Shown here piece by piece: positions 34,673 through 43,003 of a stretch of DNA of 64,000 nucleotides. The stretch covers positions 558,001 to 622,000 of the forward strand of contig NZ_FXAP01000002.1 in NCBI RefSeq assembly GCF_900177615.1, written 5' to 3'. Source of the DNA: Plantibacter flavus (GTDB lineage: Bacteria > Actinomycetota > Actinomycetes > Actinomycetales > Microbacteriaceae). The notes beneath the pieces are model-generated. The model had not been told where the DNA came from, made no database searches, and saw only the letters and a list, made by a program, of their open reading frames with translations. Every line of letters begins with the position of its first letter. The stretch's first letter is position 1. Position numbers and translations under genes: made by a program.

Positions 34673-35821
34673 ATGAGCGACGTCATCGTCGACACGCGCG
34701 AGATCGAACGCCGGACCATCCGGCGCTCCGACTGGGTGGCCTGCAACGCCGCCTTCATCGACTGCCGGACGCCGGGGTCGGACCGCAAGGAGAACTACGC
34801 CTTCATCGGCGCCGGGGTCTCGCAGAATCCGAACCAGGTCGTGAACCTCACCGAGAACCACGGCTTCAACACCGGCGCCGCGGGCATGCCGAACGGCATT
34901 TCGAACAACCTGCACCTGCACTTCACCGCCGAGGTGTTCATCAACCTGGGCGGCGAGTTCCGCCTGCGGTGGGGTGTGGACGGCAAGGAAGGCGAGTACG
35001 TCAGCCACGACGGCGACGTCATCTCCATCCCGACCTGGATCTTCCGCGGCTTCACCAACGAGGGCCCGGACGAGGGCATCCTGTACACGGTGCTCGGGCG
35101 CGACGTCACCGGCGGCATCATCTGGGGGCCGTCGGTCCTCAAGGAGGCCGAGTCCTACGGGCTCCACCTCACGGCCGACAACCAACTGATCGACACGGTG
35201 GCCGGTGACGAACTGCCGACCGACGTCGCGCTCATCACCCCGATGAAGCAGCGGTACATCGACGAGCTGACGAGCTACTCCGTCGAGGAGCTGCGGTCCC
35301 GCGTCGTCCAGCCCGGCGACCGCGTCTACTCTTCGTCGGCGCTGCTGTGCACGGCGGTCGACGGTGGCGCGGCCGATCTCGCGCTCGTCATCGGCTACGG
35401 CATGTCGGAGAACCGCCGTCAGGTCCCGTCGATCCACGAGCCCCACTCGTTCAACCTCGCGTGGGTGCGCGCGGCTGCCGGGCAGGGCGTGCTCCGGCAC
35501 CGCCACCAGCAGACGCAGGCGCTCCTGGTGAAGTCGGGGCGTTGGGACGTCACGCTGAACGGCGACCCGTCGACGACGGTCACGATCGGTGCCGGCGATT
35601 CCTTCTCGGTGCCGCAGGGCAGCTGGCGCTCCTATGTCTGTGTCGACGGCGGCGAAGCCGGTGCGGGCGAGATCCTCGTCATCAACGGCGGCGACGACCG
35701 GGTGACGCTCGAATGGGCTCCCGAGGTCGTTTCGGCCGCGGCGGACGCCGATTGGACGATCGACCCGAACGGCTACCTCGCGCCGCTCGGCGTCATGCTG
35801 ACGGCGACCGAGGACGACTGA
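34673..35821 (+). CDS. bicupin protein
   Basis: A 382-residue protein with two cupin barrels. The first, about residues 75-130, has the metal motif NLHLHFTAEVFINLGG (His, His, Glu). The second, about 265-330, has LRHRHQQTQALLVKSG, with Gln where Glu is usual, and GDSFSVPQGSWRSYV. It may be a dioxygenase, isomerase or lyase of the cluster; bicupin dioxygenases such as gentisate dioxygenase have a related layout, but I see no specific match. AAGGAG precedes the ATG. Its 3' end overlaps the convergent membrane gene by 29 bases. Confidence 0.75.
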   Translation: MSDVIVDTREIERRTIRRSDWVACNAAFIDCRTPGSDRKENYAFIGAGVSQNPNQVVNLTENHGFNTGAAGMPNGISNNLHLHFTAEVFINLGGEFRLRWGVDGKEGEYVSHDGDVISIPTWIFRGFTNEGPDEGILYTVLGRDVTGGIIWGPSVLKEAESYGLHLTADNQLIDTVAGDELPTDVALITPMKQRYIDELTSYSVEELRSRVVQPGDRVYSSSALLCTAVDGGAADLALVIGYGMSENRRQVPSIHEPHSFNLAWVRAAAGQGVLRHRHQQTQALLVKSGRWDVTLNGDPSTTVTIGAGDSFSVPQGSWRSYVCVDGGEAGAGEILVINGGDDRVTLEWAPEVVSAAADADWTIDPNGYLAPLGVMLTATEDD

Positions 35822-37130
35822 CCCTCCCAGCTCGCTCCCGCGGGGTCCCGAGTGGCTGGTGCGGCCCGTCTGCTGCCCGCCGTTCGGGGCCCTTCGCGGC
35901 GACCGTGAGTGCCCGGCCGGCCGCGTGGACGAGGGTCTCGAGCGGACCACGACGCTTGGTGAGGGCGATGATCCAGCCGAGGAGGAGCGCGCCGGCGACG
36001 TGGACGAGCCAGAGCTGCGGACTCGAGATCAACCACGCGGTGTCCGCATACGTCCCGGCGATCGCGGCGATCAAAGCACCCACCGACGCCATGAAGACGT
36101 GCGCCGAGTAGACGGTGAGCGGCGCGGCCCCGGCGCCGGTCGCCGGCAGGAGCGCGAGCGACCAGCCGCGGTTCAGGACCGTGCCGAGCGCCAGACACAG
36201 GCCGATGACGACCGCCGCGATCCCGATCGTGAAGAGGAGGTCGAGTGTGGTGCCCGAGTGCGGGGCGCGGGCGACGAGCCACCAGAAGGACTCCGTGGGG
36301 CTCGTGCCGTACATCCCTTCGGCGAGGGCGTCCTCGACGGCGGTGATCGTCGTCGGATCGGGCTCGAGGCCGCCGGTCCAGGCGCGTGCGATGCCCTGCA
36401 TGCCGCCGACGGGGCCGAGGAGCAGGGCGGCGAGGCGATCCGCGGCGATGGCGACGACGAGTCCGATCGCCGCGAGCCGGAGTGCGAACCGTCGCAGGGT
36501 CCCGTTCGCCCGCGCATCCATGAGCAGCCGGCCGACGGCCATCCCAACGAGGACGTAGACGATCCAGGTGAGCGCCGGGTACACGCCGGTGAGGAGCAGC
36601 CCTCGGGCGAACCCGCCGCTCGAGACGTCGAACCAGGACGCGCTACCGATCTCGGGGGAGTCCACGCCGCTGAGCGGCACCCGGAGCGCCTGCGAGCAGA
36701 TCGGCCAGACCACCGCCCAGACGGCCGCGACGACCAGCAACGTGCGTGGACGCCACGTGACGGCCGGGATTGCGAGCCAGAAGGTCACGCCGTAGTAGGC
36801 GATGATCACGTAGATGCCGCCGGGCAGGACGCCGAGGGTGAGGCCGAGGACGAGCAAAGCGAAGCCGCGTCCGAAGAGGTTGAGGCGCGCTGCTGCGGGA
36901 GAACCGGCAGCGAGGTCGCGACGGCTCGTGAGGACGATCCCGATGCCGGCCAGCACGGCGAACAGGGCCGCGGCCTTCCCCGACAACACCTCCGTGATCG
37001 GCGTGTGTCCACCGGTCGCGATGTCGAAGGCCCAGACGTGCGTGGCCATCATGCCGATGAGCGCGAGGAAGCGCGCGAGGTCGAGACCGATCAGTCGGTC
37101 GGCGCGCTGTCGGCTGGCTGGGCTGCTCAT
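35793..37130 (-). CDS. multi-pass membrane protein, DUF1624/HGSNAT-like or DUF418-like
   Basis: A 445-residue protein with about ten hydrophobic segments. The N-terminus has RLIGLDLARFLALIGMMATH, the start pattern of heparan-alpha-glucosaminide acetyltransferase-like and related acyltransferase membrane families; the C-terminus has LTVYSAHVFMA and a last helix pair. It may transfer acyl groups across the membrane to a surface glycan. Start ATG 37130; another ATG at 37142 would add four residues. It does not look tied to the LacI cluster except by overlap of 3' ends. Confidence 0.7.
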   Translation of the reverse strand: MSSPASRQRADRLIGLDLARFLALIGMMATHVWAFDIATGGHTPITEVLSGKAAALFAVLAGIGIVLTSRRDLAAGSPAAARLNLFGRGFALLVLGLTLGVLPGGIYVIIAYYGVTFWLAIPAVTWRPRTLLVVAAVWAVVWPICSQALRVPLSGVDSPEIGSASWFDVSSGGFARGLLLTGVYPALTWIVYVLVGMAVGRLLMDARANGTLRRFALRLAAIGLVVAIAADRLAALLLGPVGGMQGIARAWTGGLEPDPTTITAVEDALAEGMYGTSPTESFWWLVARAPHSGTTLDLLFTIGIAAVVIGLCLALGTVLNRGWSLALLPATGAGAAPLTVYSAHVFMASVGALIAAIAGTYADTAWLISSPQLWLVHVAGALLLGWIIALTKRRGPLETLVHAAGRALTVAAKGPERRAADGPHQPLGTPRERAGRVSRPRSPSA

Positions 37131-37313
37131 CGGGTCCAGCATCCCACGCGTGGCGGCTGCGCGACAGGCCCGCGGTGGCGGTACGGGCTCCCGTCCGGTA
37201 CGCTGTGAAGGTTGCCCGGGTGCGTCCGCTCTGTTCTCATCCGATCGCAACGATGCTTACACCCTCCTGCCACAGAAAGTCTGTGGCCGTTCGAGTCCGA
37301 AGGAGGTGGGTTA

Positions 37314-37742
37314 GTGACGCATCAGTACGAACTCATGGTCATCCTCGACCCCGAGATTGACGAGCGCACGGTTGCACCGAGCCTCGACAAGTTCCTCAAC
37401 GTCATCCGCAACGATGGTGGAACCATCGACAAGGTCGACATCTGGGGCCGTCGTCGTCTCGCTTACGAGATCAACAAGAAGACCGAAGGCATCTACGCCG
37501 TCGTGGACTTCACTGCATCGAGCGCTGCCACGCAGGAGCTCGACCGCCAGCTGAAGCTCTCCGAGGCCGTCATGCGCACCAAGGTGCTGCGTGCCGAAGA
37601 GGCCATCGCTCAGGTCGCCACCGAGACGAAGCGCAGCGAAGAGAAGGCCGCCCGCAAGGCTGCCGCCAAGCCCGCTGCTGCTGTCGCCGCGGCTCCCAAG
37701 GCAGACGCGGCTCCGGCTGCGGCTGAGACCAAGGAAGCCTAG
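37314..37742 (+). CDS. rpsF: 30S ribosomal protein S6
   Basis: A 142-residue small-subunit protein. It starts [16 protein letters not shown] and has [18 protein letters not shown], the hallmark S6 region. It is longer than usual because of an Ala/Lys-rich tail of about 35 residues. GTG 37314 follows a strong AAGGAGG. It heads the rpsF-ssb-rpsR-rplI operon. Confidence 0.97.
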   Translation: MTHQYELMVILDPEIDERTVAPSLDKFLNVIRNDGGTIDKVDIWGRRRLAYEINKKTEGIYAVVDFTASSAATQELDRQLKLSEAVMRTKVLRAEEAIAQVATETKRSEEKAARKAAAKPAAAVAAAPKADAAPAAAETKEA

Positions 37743-37747
37743 GGCTC

Positions 37748-38269
37748 ATGGCCGGCGAGACCGTCATCACCGTGGTGGGCAACCTGACCAGCGATCCGGA
37801 ACTGCGTTTCACGCAGAACGGCCTGGCTGTCGCCAACTTCACCATCGCTTCCACGCCGCGCAACTTCGATCGCGCGACGAACGAATGGAAGGACGGCGAA
37901 GCGCTGTTCCTGCGCGCGAGCGTCTGGCGTGAATTCGCCGAGCACGTGGCCGGATCGCTCACCAAGGGAAGCCGCGTCATCGCGACCGGGCGTCTCAAGC
38001 AGCGTTCCTACGAGACGAAGGAAGGCGAGAAGCGGACTTCGATGGAACTCGAAGTCGACGAGATCGGCCCTTCGCTCCGGTACGCGACCGCGACCATCAG
38101 CCGTGCACCCTCGGGTGGCGGCGGCGGTGGTCAGCAGCGCGGCGGCGGAGCTCCGCAGGTGCAGCAGAACGAGCCCTGGGCTCAGAGCGCACCCGCAGCT
38201 TCCGGCGGCAACGGCGGTGCAGATGCCTGGAACACTCCGGGTAGCTACAGCGACGAGACCCCCTTCTAA
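37748..38269 (+). CDS. ssb: single-stranded DNA-binding protein
   Basis: A 173-residue replication and repair protein. The OB fold covers about residues 1-110 ([33 protein letters not shown]). A Gly/Gln-rich linker follows, and the acidic tip SDETPF is the interaction tail for partner proteins. It begins five bases after rpsF. Confidence 0.96.
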   Translation: MAGETVITVVGNLTSDPELRFTQNGLAVANFTIASTPRNFDRATNEWKDGEALFLRASVWREFAEHVAGSLTKGSRVIATGRLKQRSYETKEGEKRTSMELEVDEIGPSLRYATATISRAPSGGGGGGQQRGGGAPQVQQNEPWAQSAPAASGGNGGADAWNTPGSYSDETPF

Positions 38270-38334
38270 ACAGATTCGATCGGTCCGGTTCTGCCGGCTA
38301 GCCGATCACTCCATTCACACGCAAAGGAACAACC

Positions 38335-38598
38335 ATGGCTGGAAAGTCGAGCGGCGACCGCCGCAAGCCTGCCCGCGGTGCTAAGGGCGGCAAGAACGTC
38401 GCTCCCGCGAAGGCGATCCGCGTTGGTGTCATCGATTACAAGGATGTCGCCACGCTTCGCAAGTTCATCTCCGAGCGGGGAAAGATCCGCGCTCGTCGTA
38501 TCACCGGTGTCAACGTCCAGGAGCAGCGACTCATCGCACGTGCGGTCAAGAACGCACGCGAGATGGCGCTCCTGCCCTACGCCGGCTCTGGCCGCTAG
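38335..38598 (+). CDS. rpsR: 30S ribosomal protein S18
   Basis: An 87-residue basic protein binding next to S6. It has [21 protein letters not shown] and [20 protein letters not shown], both characteristic of S18. No CXXC zinc motif is present near the N-terminus, so this is the zinc-free form. AAAGGA supports ATG 38335. Confidence 0.97.
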   Translation: MAGKSSGDRRKPARGAKGGKNVAPAKAIRVGVIDYKDVATLRKFISERGKIRARRITGVNVQEQRLIARAVKNAREMALLPYAGSGR

Positions 38599-38610
38599 GA
38601 GGCGCCGCAC

Positions 38611-39063
38611 ATGTCGAAAGTGATTCTGACGCACGAGGTCTCCGGCCTCGGCTCCGCTGGTGACGTCGTCGACGTCAAGAACGGCTACGCTCGCAACTTC
38701 CTCGTGCCCCAGGGTTTCGCGACCCCGTGGACCCGCGGTGGCGAGAAGCAGGTCGAGCAGATCAAGTCGGCCCGCGCTGCGCGCGAGCACGCCACGATCG
38801 AAGAGGCCCAGGACCTGAAGGCTCGCCTCCAGGCCACCAAGGTCAAGCTCACGGTCAAGACGGGTGGCGAAGGCCGTCTGTTCGGTTCCGTGAAGCCTGC
38901 CGACATCGCGAAGGCCGTGGCGGAAGCCGGGCTGGGCGAGGTCGACAAGCGCAAGATCGAGATCCACACCCCGATCAAGTACGTCGGCGAGCACGAGGCC
39001 ACCATCAGCCTCCGCGACGAGATCGTCGCCACGATCACCCTTCAGGTGGTCGCGGCCAAGTAG
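38611..39063 (+). CDS. rplI: 50S ribosomal protein L9
   Basis: A 150-residue large-subunit protein: the N-domain with [18 protein letters not shown], a long connecting helix ([10 protein letters not shown]) and the C-domain ending [19 protein letters not shown]. It closes the operon; a clear intrinsic terminator follows. Confidence 0.97.
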   Translation: MSKVILTHEVSGLGSAGDVVDVKNGYARNFLVPQGFATPWTRGGEKQVEQIKSARAAREHATIEEAQDLKARLQATKVKLTVKTGGEGRLFGSVKPADIAKAVAEAGLGEVDKRKIEIHTPIKYVGEHEATISLRDEIVATITLQVVAAK

Positions 39064-39121
39064 TACCCGCCGTGCGGTGTCGGGCCTTCGGGTCCGACGC
39101 CACATGCACGTCGTGATGAGC

Positions 39122-39163
39122 GCGATGGCGGTGGACCGAGAGGTCTACCGCCATCGCGTTTTT
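39122..39163 (+). terminator. intrinsic terminator of the rpsF-rplI operon
   Basis: GCGATGGCGGTGGACC pairs with GGTCTACCGCCATCGC over 16 positions with one mismatch, then GTTTTTC follows. This is a textbook Rho-independent structure. Confidence 0.9.
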
Positions 39164-39632
39164 CTGTGCCTGGAACAGGGGTGATGTGTCGTCCCGATAG
39201 CTGTGCGCTACACCCGTTTCGCCCTCTGCGTCAAGCAAGTTGTACACAGGTGACCCCCGTTCTCCCCAACGTTCGACACAGGATCGAAAGAACTTTCCAC
39301 ACACAGCCTGTGGAATCAGAATCTCCTGGTCAGAGCCGTGTTACACGACAGAAAAACTTCTCTCTCCACAGGGTTTCCCACAGCTTGTGCACACGACACG
39401 CGGCGTTTCCCCCGATCTCTCCACAGAGTTATCCACAGGCAGAGTTGGTTGTGGAGACGAGTGGCCCTATCGTGAGTCATCGGCGTCTCGGAACAGCCGG
39501 ACGAGCAGGCTGAGCAGCCCTCGTCCGTAGCCCTCGAGCGCCCCGCAGGTCCCGTGCGTGTCGCATGCTCCTGCTACACCTGAGTCGTCACCACCCGCAC
39601 CACCCGAGTCCACATCGAGAAGGGATGTCCAC
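39164..39632. promoter_or_regulatory. dnaB upstream region with clustered DnaA-box-like 9-mers
   Basis: This 470-base gap has no gene. One exact DnaA box TTATCCACA lies at 39429-39437. Close variants include TTGTACACA (39240-39248), CTTTCCACA (39293-39301), GATTCCACA on the reverse strand near 39309, CTCTCCACA (39362-39370 and 39417-39425), TTTCCCACA (39374-39382), TTGTGCACA (39385-39393) and a reverse copy near 39449. It is A/T-richer than its surroundings. It may control dnaB by DnaA, or act as a DnaA-titration or origin-related site; dnaA and dnaN are not in the window. Confidence 0.6.
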
Positions 39633-41012
39633 TTGTCGATCGCTCACCTGGGCCGCTCCGAAGGCGGCGGATCGTACGACGAGCCGCGCGGCAATGAGCG
39701 GGTCCCTCCGCACGACCTCCTCGCGGAGCAGAGTGCACTCGGCGGCATGCTGCTGTCGAAGGACGCGGTCGCCGACGTGGTCGAGACGCTCCGTGGGGTG
39801 GACTTCTACATCCCCAAGCACGAGGTCATCTACGACGCCCTCCTGACGCTGTACTCGCACGGTGAGCCCACCGACGTCATCACCGTCACCGACGAGCTCG
39901 TCAAGACGGGCGAGCTGTCGCGCGCCGGTGGTGCTGACTACCTCCACACGCTCACGAGCCTCGTGCCGACCGCGGCGAACGCCGGCTACTACGCCCGCAT
40001 CGTCGCGGAGCGCGCGCTGCTGCGTCGTCTCGTCGAGGCCGGCACCCGCATCGTGCAGATGGGGTACGCGGCCGAGGGTGAGGCCGTCGAGCTCGTCAAC
40101 TCCGCTCAGGCGGAGATCTACGCCGTCTCGGGCAACCAGGAGGTCGAGGACTACGTCCCGCTGACCGACGCGGTGAGTGCGGCGATCGATGAGATCGAGG
40201 CCGCCAAGCACACCGACGGTTCCATGACCGGCGTCCCGACGGGCTTCCGCGAGCTCGACGAACTGACGAACGGTCTGCACCCGGGTCAGCTCATCATCGT
40301 CGCCGCCCGACCCGCTATCGGTAAGTCCACGCTCGCCCTCGACTTCGCACGTGCCGCTTCGGTCCACTACAACCAGCCGTCGATCTTCTTCTCGCTCGAG
40401 ATGGGGCGCAGCGAGATCGCGATGCGTCTCATGAGCGCTGAGGCGTCCGTGCCGCTGCAGCTCATGCGTAAGGGAACGGTCGACTCGCAGGACTGGACGA
40501 AGATCGCACAGGTGCGCGGCCGCATCAACGACGCTCCGCTCTACATCGACGACAGCCCGAACATGACGCTCGTCGAGATTCGCGCGAAGTGCCGTCGACT
40601 GAAGCAGCGCGTGGGTCTGAAGATGGTCGTCATCGACTACCTGCAGCTGTTGACGTCCGGCAAGCGGGTCGAGAGCCGTCAGCAGGAGGTCTCGGAGTTC
40701 TCCCGTGCGCTGAAGCTCATGGCGAAGGAGCTCCAGGTCCCCGTCATCGCGCTGTCGCAGCTGAACCGTGGTGCTGAGCAGCGTGCCGACAAGATGCCGG
40801 CACTGTCCGACCTCCGTGAGTCGGGCTCGATCGAGCAGGACGCCGACATGGTGGTGCTCCTGCACCGTGAGTCCGCCTACGAGAAGGACAGCCCGCGAGC
40901 GGGCGAGGCCGACCTCATCATCGCCAAGCACCGTAACGGACCGACGCGCACGATCACCGTCGGCTTCCATGGGCACTTCTCGCGCTTCGCCGACATGGCG
41001 CCGGGGATGTAA
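39633..41012 (+). CDS. dnaB: replicative DNA helicase
   Basis: A 459-residue ring helicase unwinding DNA at the fork. The N-terminal primase-interacting domain (AEQSALGGMLLSKDAVADV) is followed by the RecA-like core: Walker A-type ARPAIGKST, SLEMGRSEIAMR, Walker B-like MVVIDYLQLL and the LSQLNRGAEQR loop. No intein is present. TTG 39633, with GAAGGGA upstream, gives the usual start SIAHLG; an upstream in-frame ATG (39558) would add a Pro/Ser-rich leader. The C-terminus (FADMAPGM) is intact, and a Tn7-like element begins 21 bases after its stop. Confidence 0.96.
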   Translation: MSIAHLGRSEGGGSYDEPRGNERVPPHDLLAEQSALGGMLLSKDAVADVVETLRGVDFYIPKHEVIYDALLTLYSHGEPTDVITVTDELVKTGELSRAGGADYLHTLTSLVPTAANAGYYARIVAERALLRRLVEAGTRIVQMGYAAEGEAVELVNSAQAEIYAVSGNQEVEDYVPLTDAVSAAIDEIEAAKHTDGSMTGVPTGFRELDELTNGLHPGQLIIVAARPAIGKSTLALDFARAASVHYNQPSIFFSLEMGRSEIAMRLMSAEASVPLQLMRKGTVDSQDWTKIAQVRGRINDAPLYIDDSPNMTLVEIRAKCRRLKQRVGLKMVVIDYLQLLTSGKRVESRQQEVSEFSRALKLMAKELQVPVIALSQLNRGAEQRADKMPALSDLRESGSIEQDADMVVLLHRESAYEKDSPRAGEADLIIAKHRNGPTRTITVGFHGHFSRFADMAPGM

Positions 41013-41028
41013 GTGTGAACGCGCCACG

Positions 41029-41082
41029 CAAAGTGTCGCTTGCTCAAATAACTTGTCGTTTCGTGGCCGCGGCGACACTTTG
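41029..41082. repeat. inverted repeat at dnaB 3' side, overlapping the putative transposon end
   Basis: CAAAGTGTCGC (41029-41039) and GCGACACTTTG (41072-41082) are exact complements, with a GCCACG/CGTGGC pair also available nearby. It could be the dnaB terminator, a member of the palindromic family seen at 14.4 and 25.5 kb, or the transposon end with TGTCG-type sites. Confidence 0.7.
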
Positions 41083-41127
41083 GGTGACAACTGGGTCGTG
41101 AGACTCGTGGGTCCGAGTGTCTCGGAC

Positions 41128-41343
41128 TCAGTCTTCGTCGAGAGGTCCGATCCACTCGTGGATGGTGGACACCGGTTGGTCGACTGCCCTGGCGATGTCC
41201 TCCACGGGGACGCCATTCAGGTGAGCGATGCGGGTGAGGTTGTTGCGTTTATTCACCCACCGCTGTGTGCGCTGTTCGGCGTCTCGCACCACTTCATTGG
41301 CGCCCAGCACTCCTTCCAGGAGTGCGTCATACAGCCTGGTCAT
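41128..41343 (-). CDS. small helix-turn-helix protein
   Basis: A 71-residue protein. The C-terminal half reads like a DNA-binding helix-turn-helix (NNLTRIAHLNGVPVEDIARAVDQPVSTIHEWI), and the N-terminus is an amphipathic helix. AAAGGGA just upstream supports ATG 41343. A perfect palindrome TTGTTTGCAAACAA lies 75 bases upstream, a possible autoregulatory site. It lies between the transposon end and tnsA, so it is cargo or a transposon regulator. Confidence 0.55.
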   Translation of the reverse strand: MTRLYDALLEGVLGANEVVRDAEQRTQRWVNKRNNLTRIAHLNGVPVEDIARAVDQPVSTIHEWIGPLDED

Positions 41344-41417
41344 TGCTCGTCCCTTTCTGTCGTTGCCTTCCCGCGGTGGGCATGGCAAGCTTTCAGCAGG
41401 GACGAGCCTGGGTCGTG

Positions 41418-41431
41418 TTGTTTGCAAACAA
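41418..41431. promoter_or_regulatory. 14-bp perfect palindrome upstream of the small HTH gene
   Basis: TTGTTTGCAAACAA is self-complementary over all 14 bases and stands out in a GC-rich setting. It could be the operator of the divergent or local transcripts. The remainder of the gap 41344-41579 shows nothing else. Confidence 0.5.
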
Positions 41432-41579
41432 GACCTGTTATCTGCCTGGCGTCTGAGAAACGCCTTGCCGAGACCGAACATGAGCGGCGGGAACCGCAGC
41501 GTTCGGTGCACTGTGCAGTAACACCTTGGGAGCAGCGTAACGCTGCGCCCGTGGAATGGCTACTGATCGCGCCTGGAGT

Positions 41580-42650
41580 TCAGTGTGTCTCCCAGTAGCT
41601 CTTGGCCCACTTCCGGAGCGATTGCACCTCCGCTGGGTTCTGTTGCGGTCCGTGGGTCAGCTCCCACGCGGTGATCAGCGGATCTGTCCGATGCCCGTTG
41701 TCCCACTGGGCGGCGGTTGTGAGGATGGTCGGATCGGCCGGTTGCACGAGCTGCACGGTCGCATCCGCGGGAGCGCATCGAACGTAGGGCAGGCTCCGCA
41801 GACGCAAATTGATGAAGGCGCTGTAGAGGATGACTGGTCCGTGGATATCGAACCGGTGTTGCTCCTCATATCGGTTTCTCGGGGTGGTGTCTTTGAGGGG
41901 GGCCTCGATGCCGTCGTGACCGGACCGCAGGATCCTTGCAGCCTTGCGGTCACCGACGTGGACGACCGCGGCGTCGCCGATGAGTTTGGTCAGCTCCCTC
42001 AGCTGTGTGCTGCGCGTTCGGTCACTGCGCCATGAGAATCGCATGCCGCCCGGCCCCGGGTAGTTCGTCAGATGCCAGTCCCACAAGTCGTCGAAGTCGT
42101 CGACGACCCACCCGGCTGACTCTCGTTTCACACATCCGGCCGGAAGAAGGCCGAGCAATTTGCTGACTCGGGATTGGCTGATGCCTAGACCCACGCCAGA
42201 ACCCATCAGGGGTGGTTCGTCGCCAGAGGGCGCGGGTGCCGCGAAATCCCCTTGCCGGAACGGTGTCGATGTCACCATGAGATGACGCACCAGCGGAAGC
42301 AGTGACCGGTGTTTCGTCGTCACCTCGACCTGGGGCGGCGGCCACAGGGCACCACCGACACAGCACACGCGATCGCGGAGACCGACGTAGGCGATGCGGC
42401 CATCGGCAGCGATCTCCTCAAGCGCAGGCGTGACACGGTCGACCAGGTACAGCACGTGGGTCGCAGCCCCAGTGAGGCCGCCGAGATCGTCGAGGATCCG
42501 CTTAACCGTGTTGATCCGAGCTGCGGTGAAAATCTGGTAGCAAGCCGTCTCCCGCCAGGTATTGAGCCACACGGTGTCTCCGAGGCTCGCCATCACGTCC
42601 ACCCACGCCGCATCGAGGATGTCGTACGCGATCTGTCTGTTCGCCGCCAT
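41580..42650 (-). CDS. AbiEi-like helix-turn-helix protein (putative antitoxin/regulator)
   Basis: A 356-residue protein with a helix-turn-helix around GISQSRVSKLLGLL in its middle. The following TNYPGPGGMRFSW, the VHVGDRKAARIL stretch and the closing RTDPLITAWELTH resemble regulators that accompany AbiEii-type nucleotidyltransferase toxins. No nucleotidyltransferase gene lies beside it, so if this is right it is an orphan. It is read away from tnsA. The match is by remembered pattern only and could be wrong; a plain DNA-binding regulator is the fallback. Confidence 0.4.
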   Translation of the reverse strand: MAANRQIAYDILDAAWVDVMASLGDTVWLNTWRETACYQIFTAARINTVKRILDDLGGLTGAATHVLYLVDRVTPALEEIAADGRIAYVGLRDRVCCVGGALWPPPQVEVTTKHRSLLPLVRHLMVTSTPFRQGDFAAPAPSGDEPPLMGSGVGLGISQSRVSKLLGLLPAGCVKRESAGWVVDDFDDLWDWHLTNYPGPGGMRFSWRSDRTRSTQLRELTKLIGDAAVVHVGDRKAARILRSGHDGIEAPLKDTTPRNRYEEQHRFDIHGPVILYSAFINLRLRSLPYVRCAPADATVQLVQPADPTILTTAAQWDNGHRTDPLITAWELTHGPQQNPAEVQSLRKWAKSYWETH

Positions 42651-43003
42651 GTCCGCAGCCTAGAACCCAAGCGGTCGTTTTCGGTACTCGGGGTTCTGCG
42701 CCAACAGTGATCTTCTGCTGCGATTCGGCAGACCGCCATGCCATTTCGACGGATCGCTTTCGACTCGTTTACGAGTTGATGTTCGGAGCCAATTGACTCG
42801 TCATCCCTCTCGTGGAGCCGGTCAGAGTCGCTCCTTGGTGGATCAATTTCTCACGAGAACTGTGCGCAGGCAGCTGCTGCGGCCTACGGTTTCGATCAAC
42901 GACCACGCCGCGATCAGAGCGCGCGGTTCGTTCATCTCGTCGCCCCTCGTCCGAGTATCCCCGGGGCAGCTTCGTCATGCCCGGATGCGGCAGAAAGGTC
43001 ATC
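42651..43003. promoter_or_regulatory. divergent control region upstream of tnsA
   Basis: No convincing gene lies in this 353-base gap. It holds the perfect palindrome ACTCGTTTACGAGT at 42763-42776 and related short words GGTCGTTTTCGG (about 42673) and GGATCGCTTTCG (about 42750). These could be regulator or TnsB-binding sites between the reverse AbiEi-like gene and tnsA. Confidence 0.4.

Noticed and set aside
39164-39632. Chromosomal origin oriC
   Set aside because: DnaA boxes are present, but dnaA and dnaN are not in the window, so origin status cannot be claimed.
39588-41216. 542-residue reverse frame opposite dnaB
   Set aside because: Antisense artefact of a highly conserved gene; no family resemblance.
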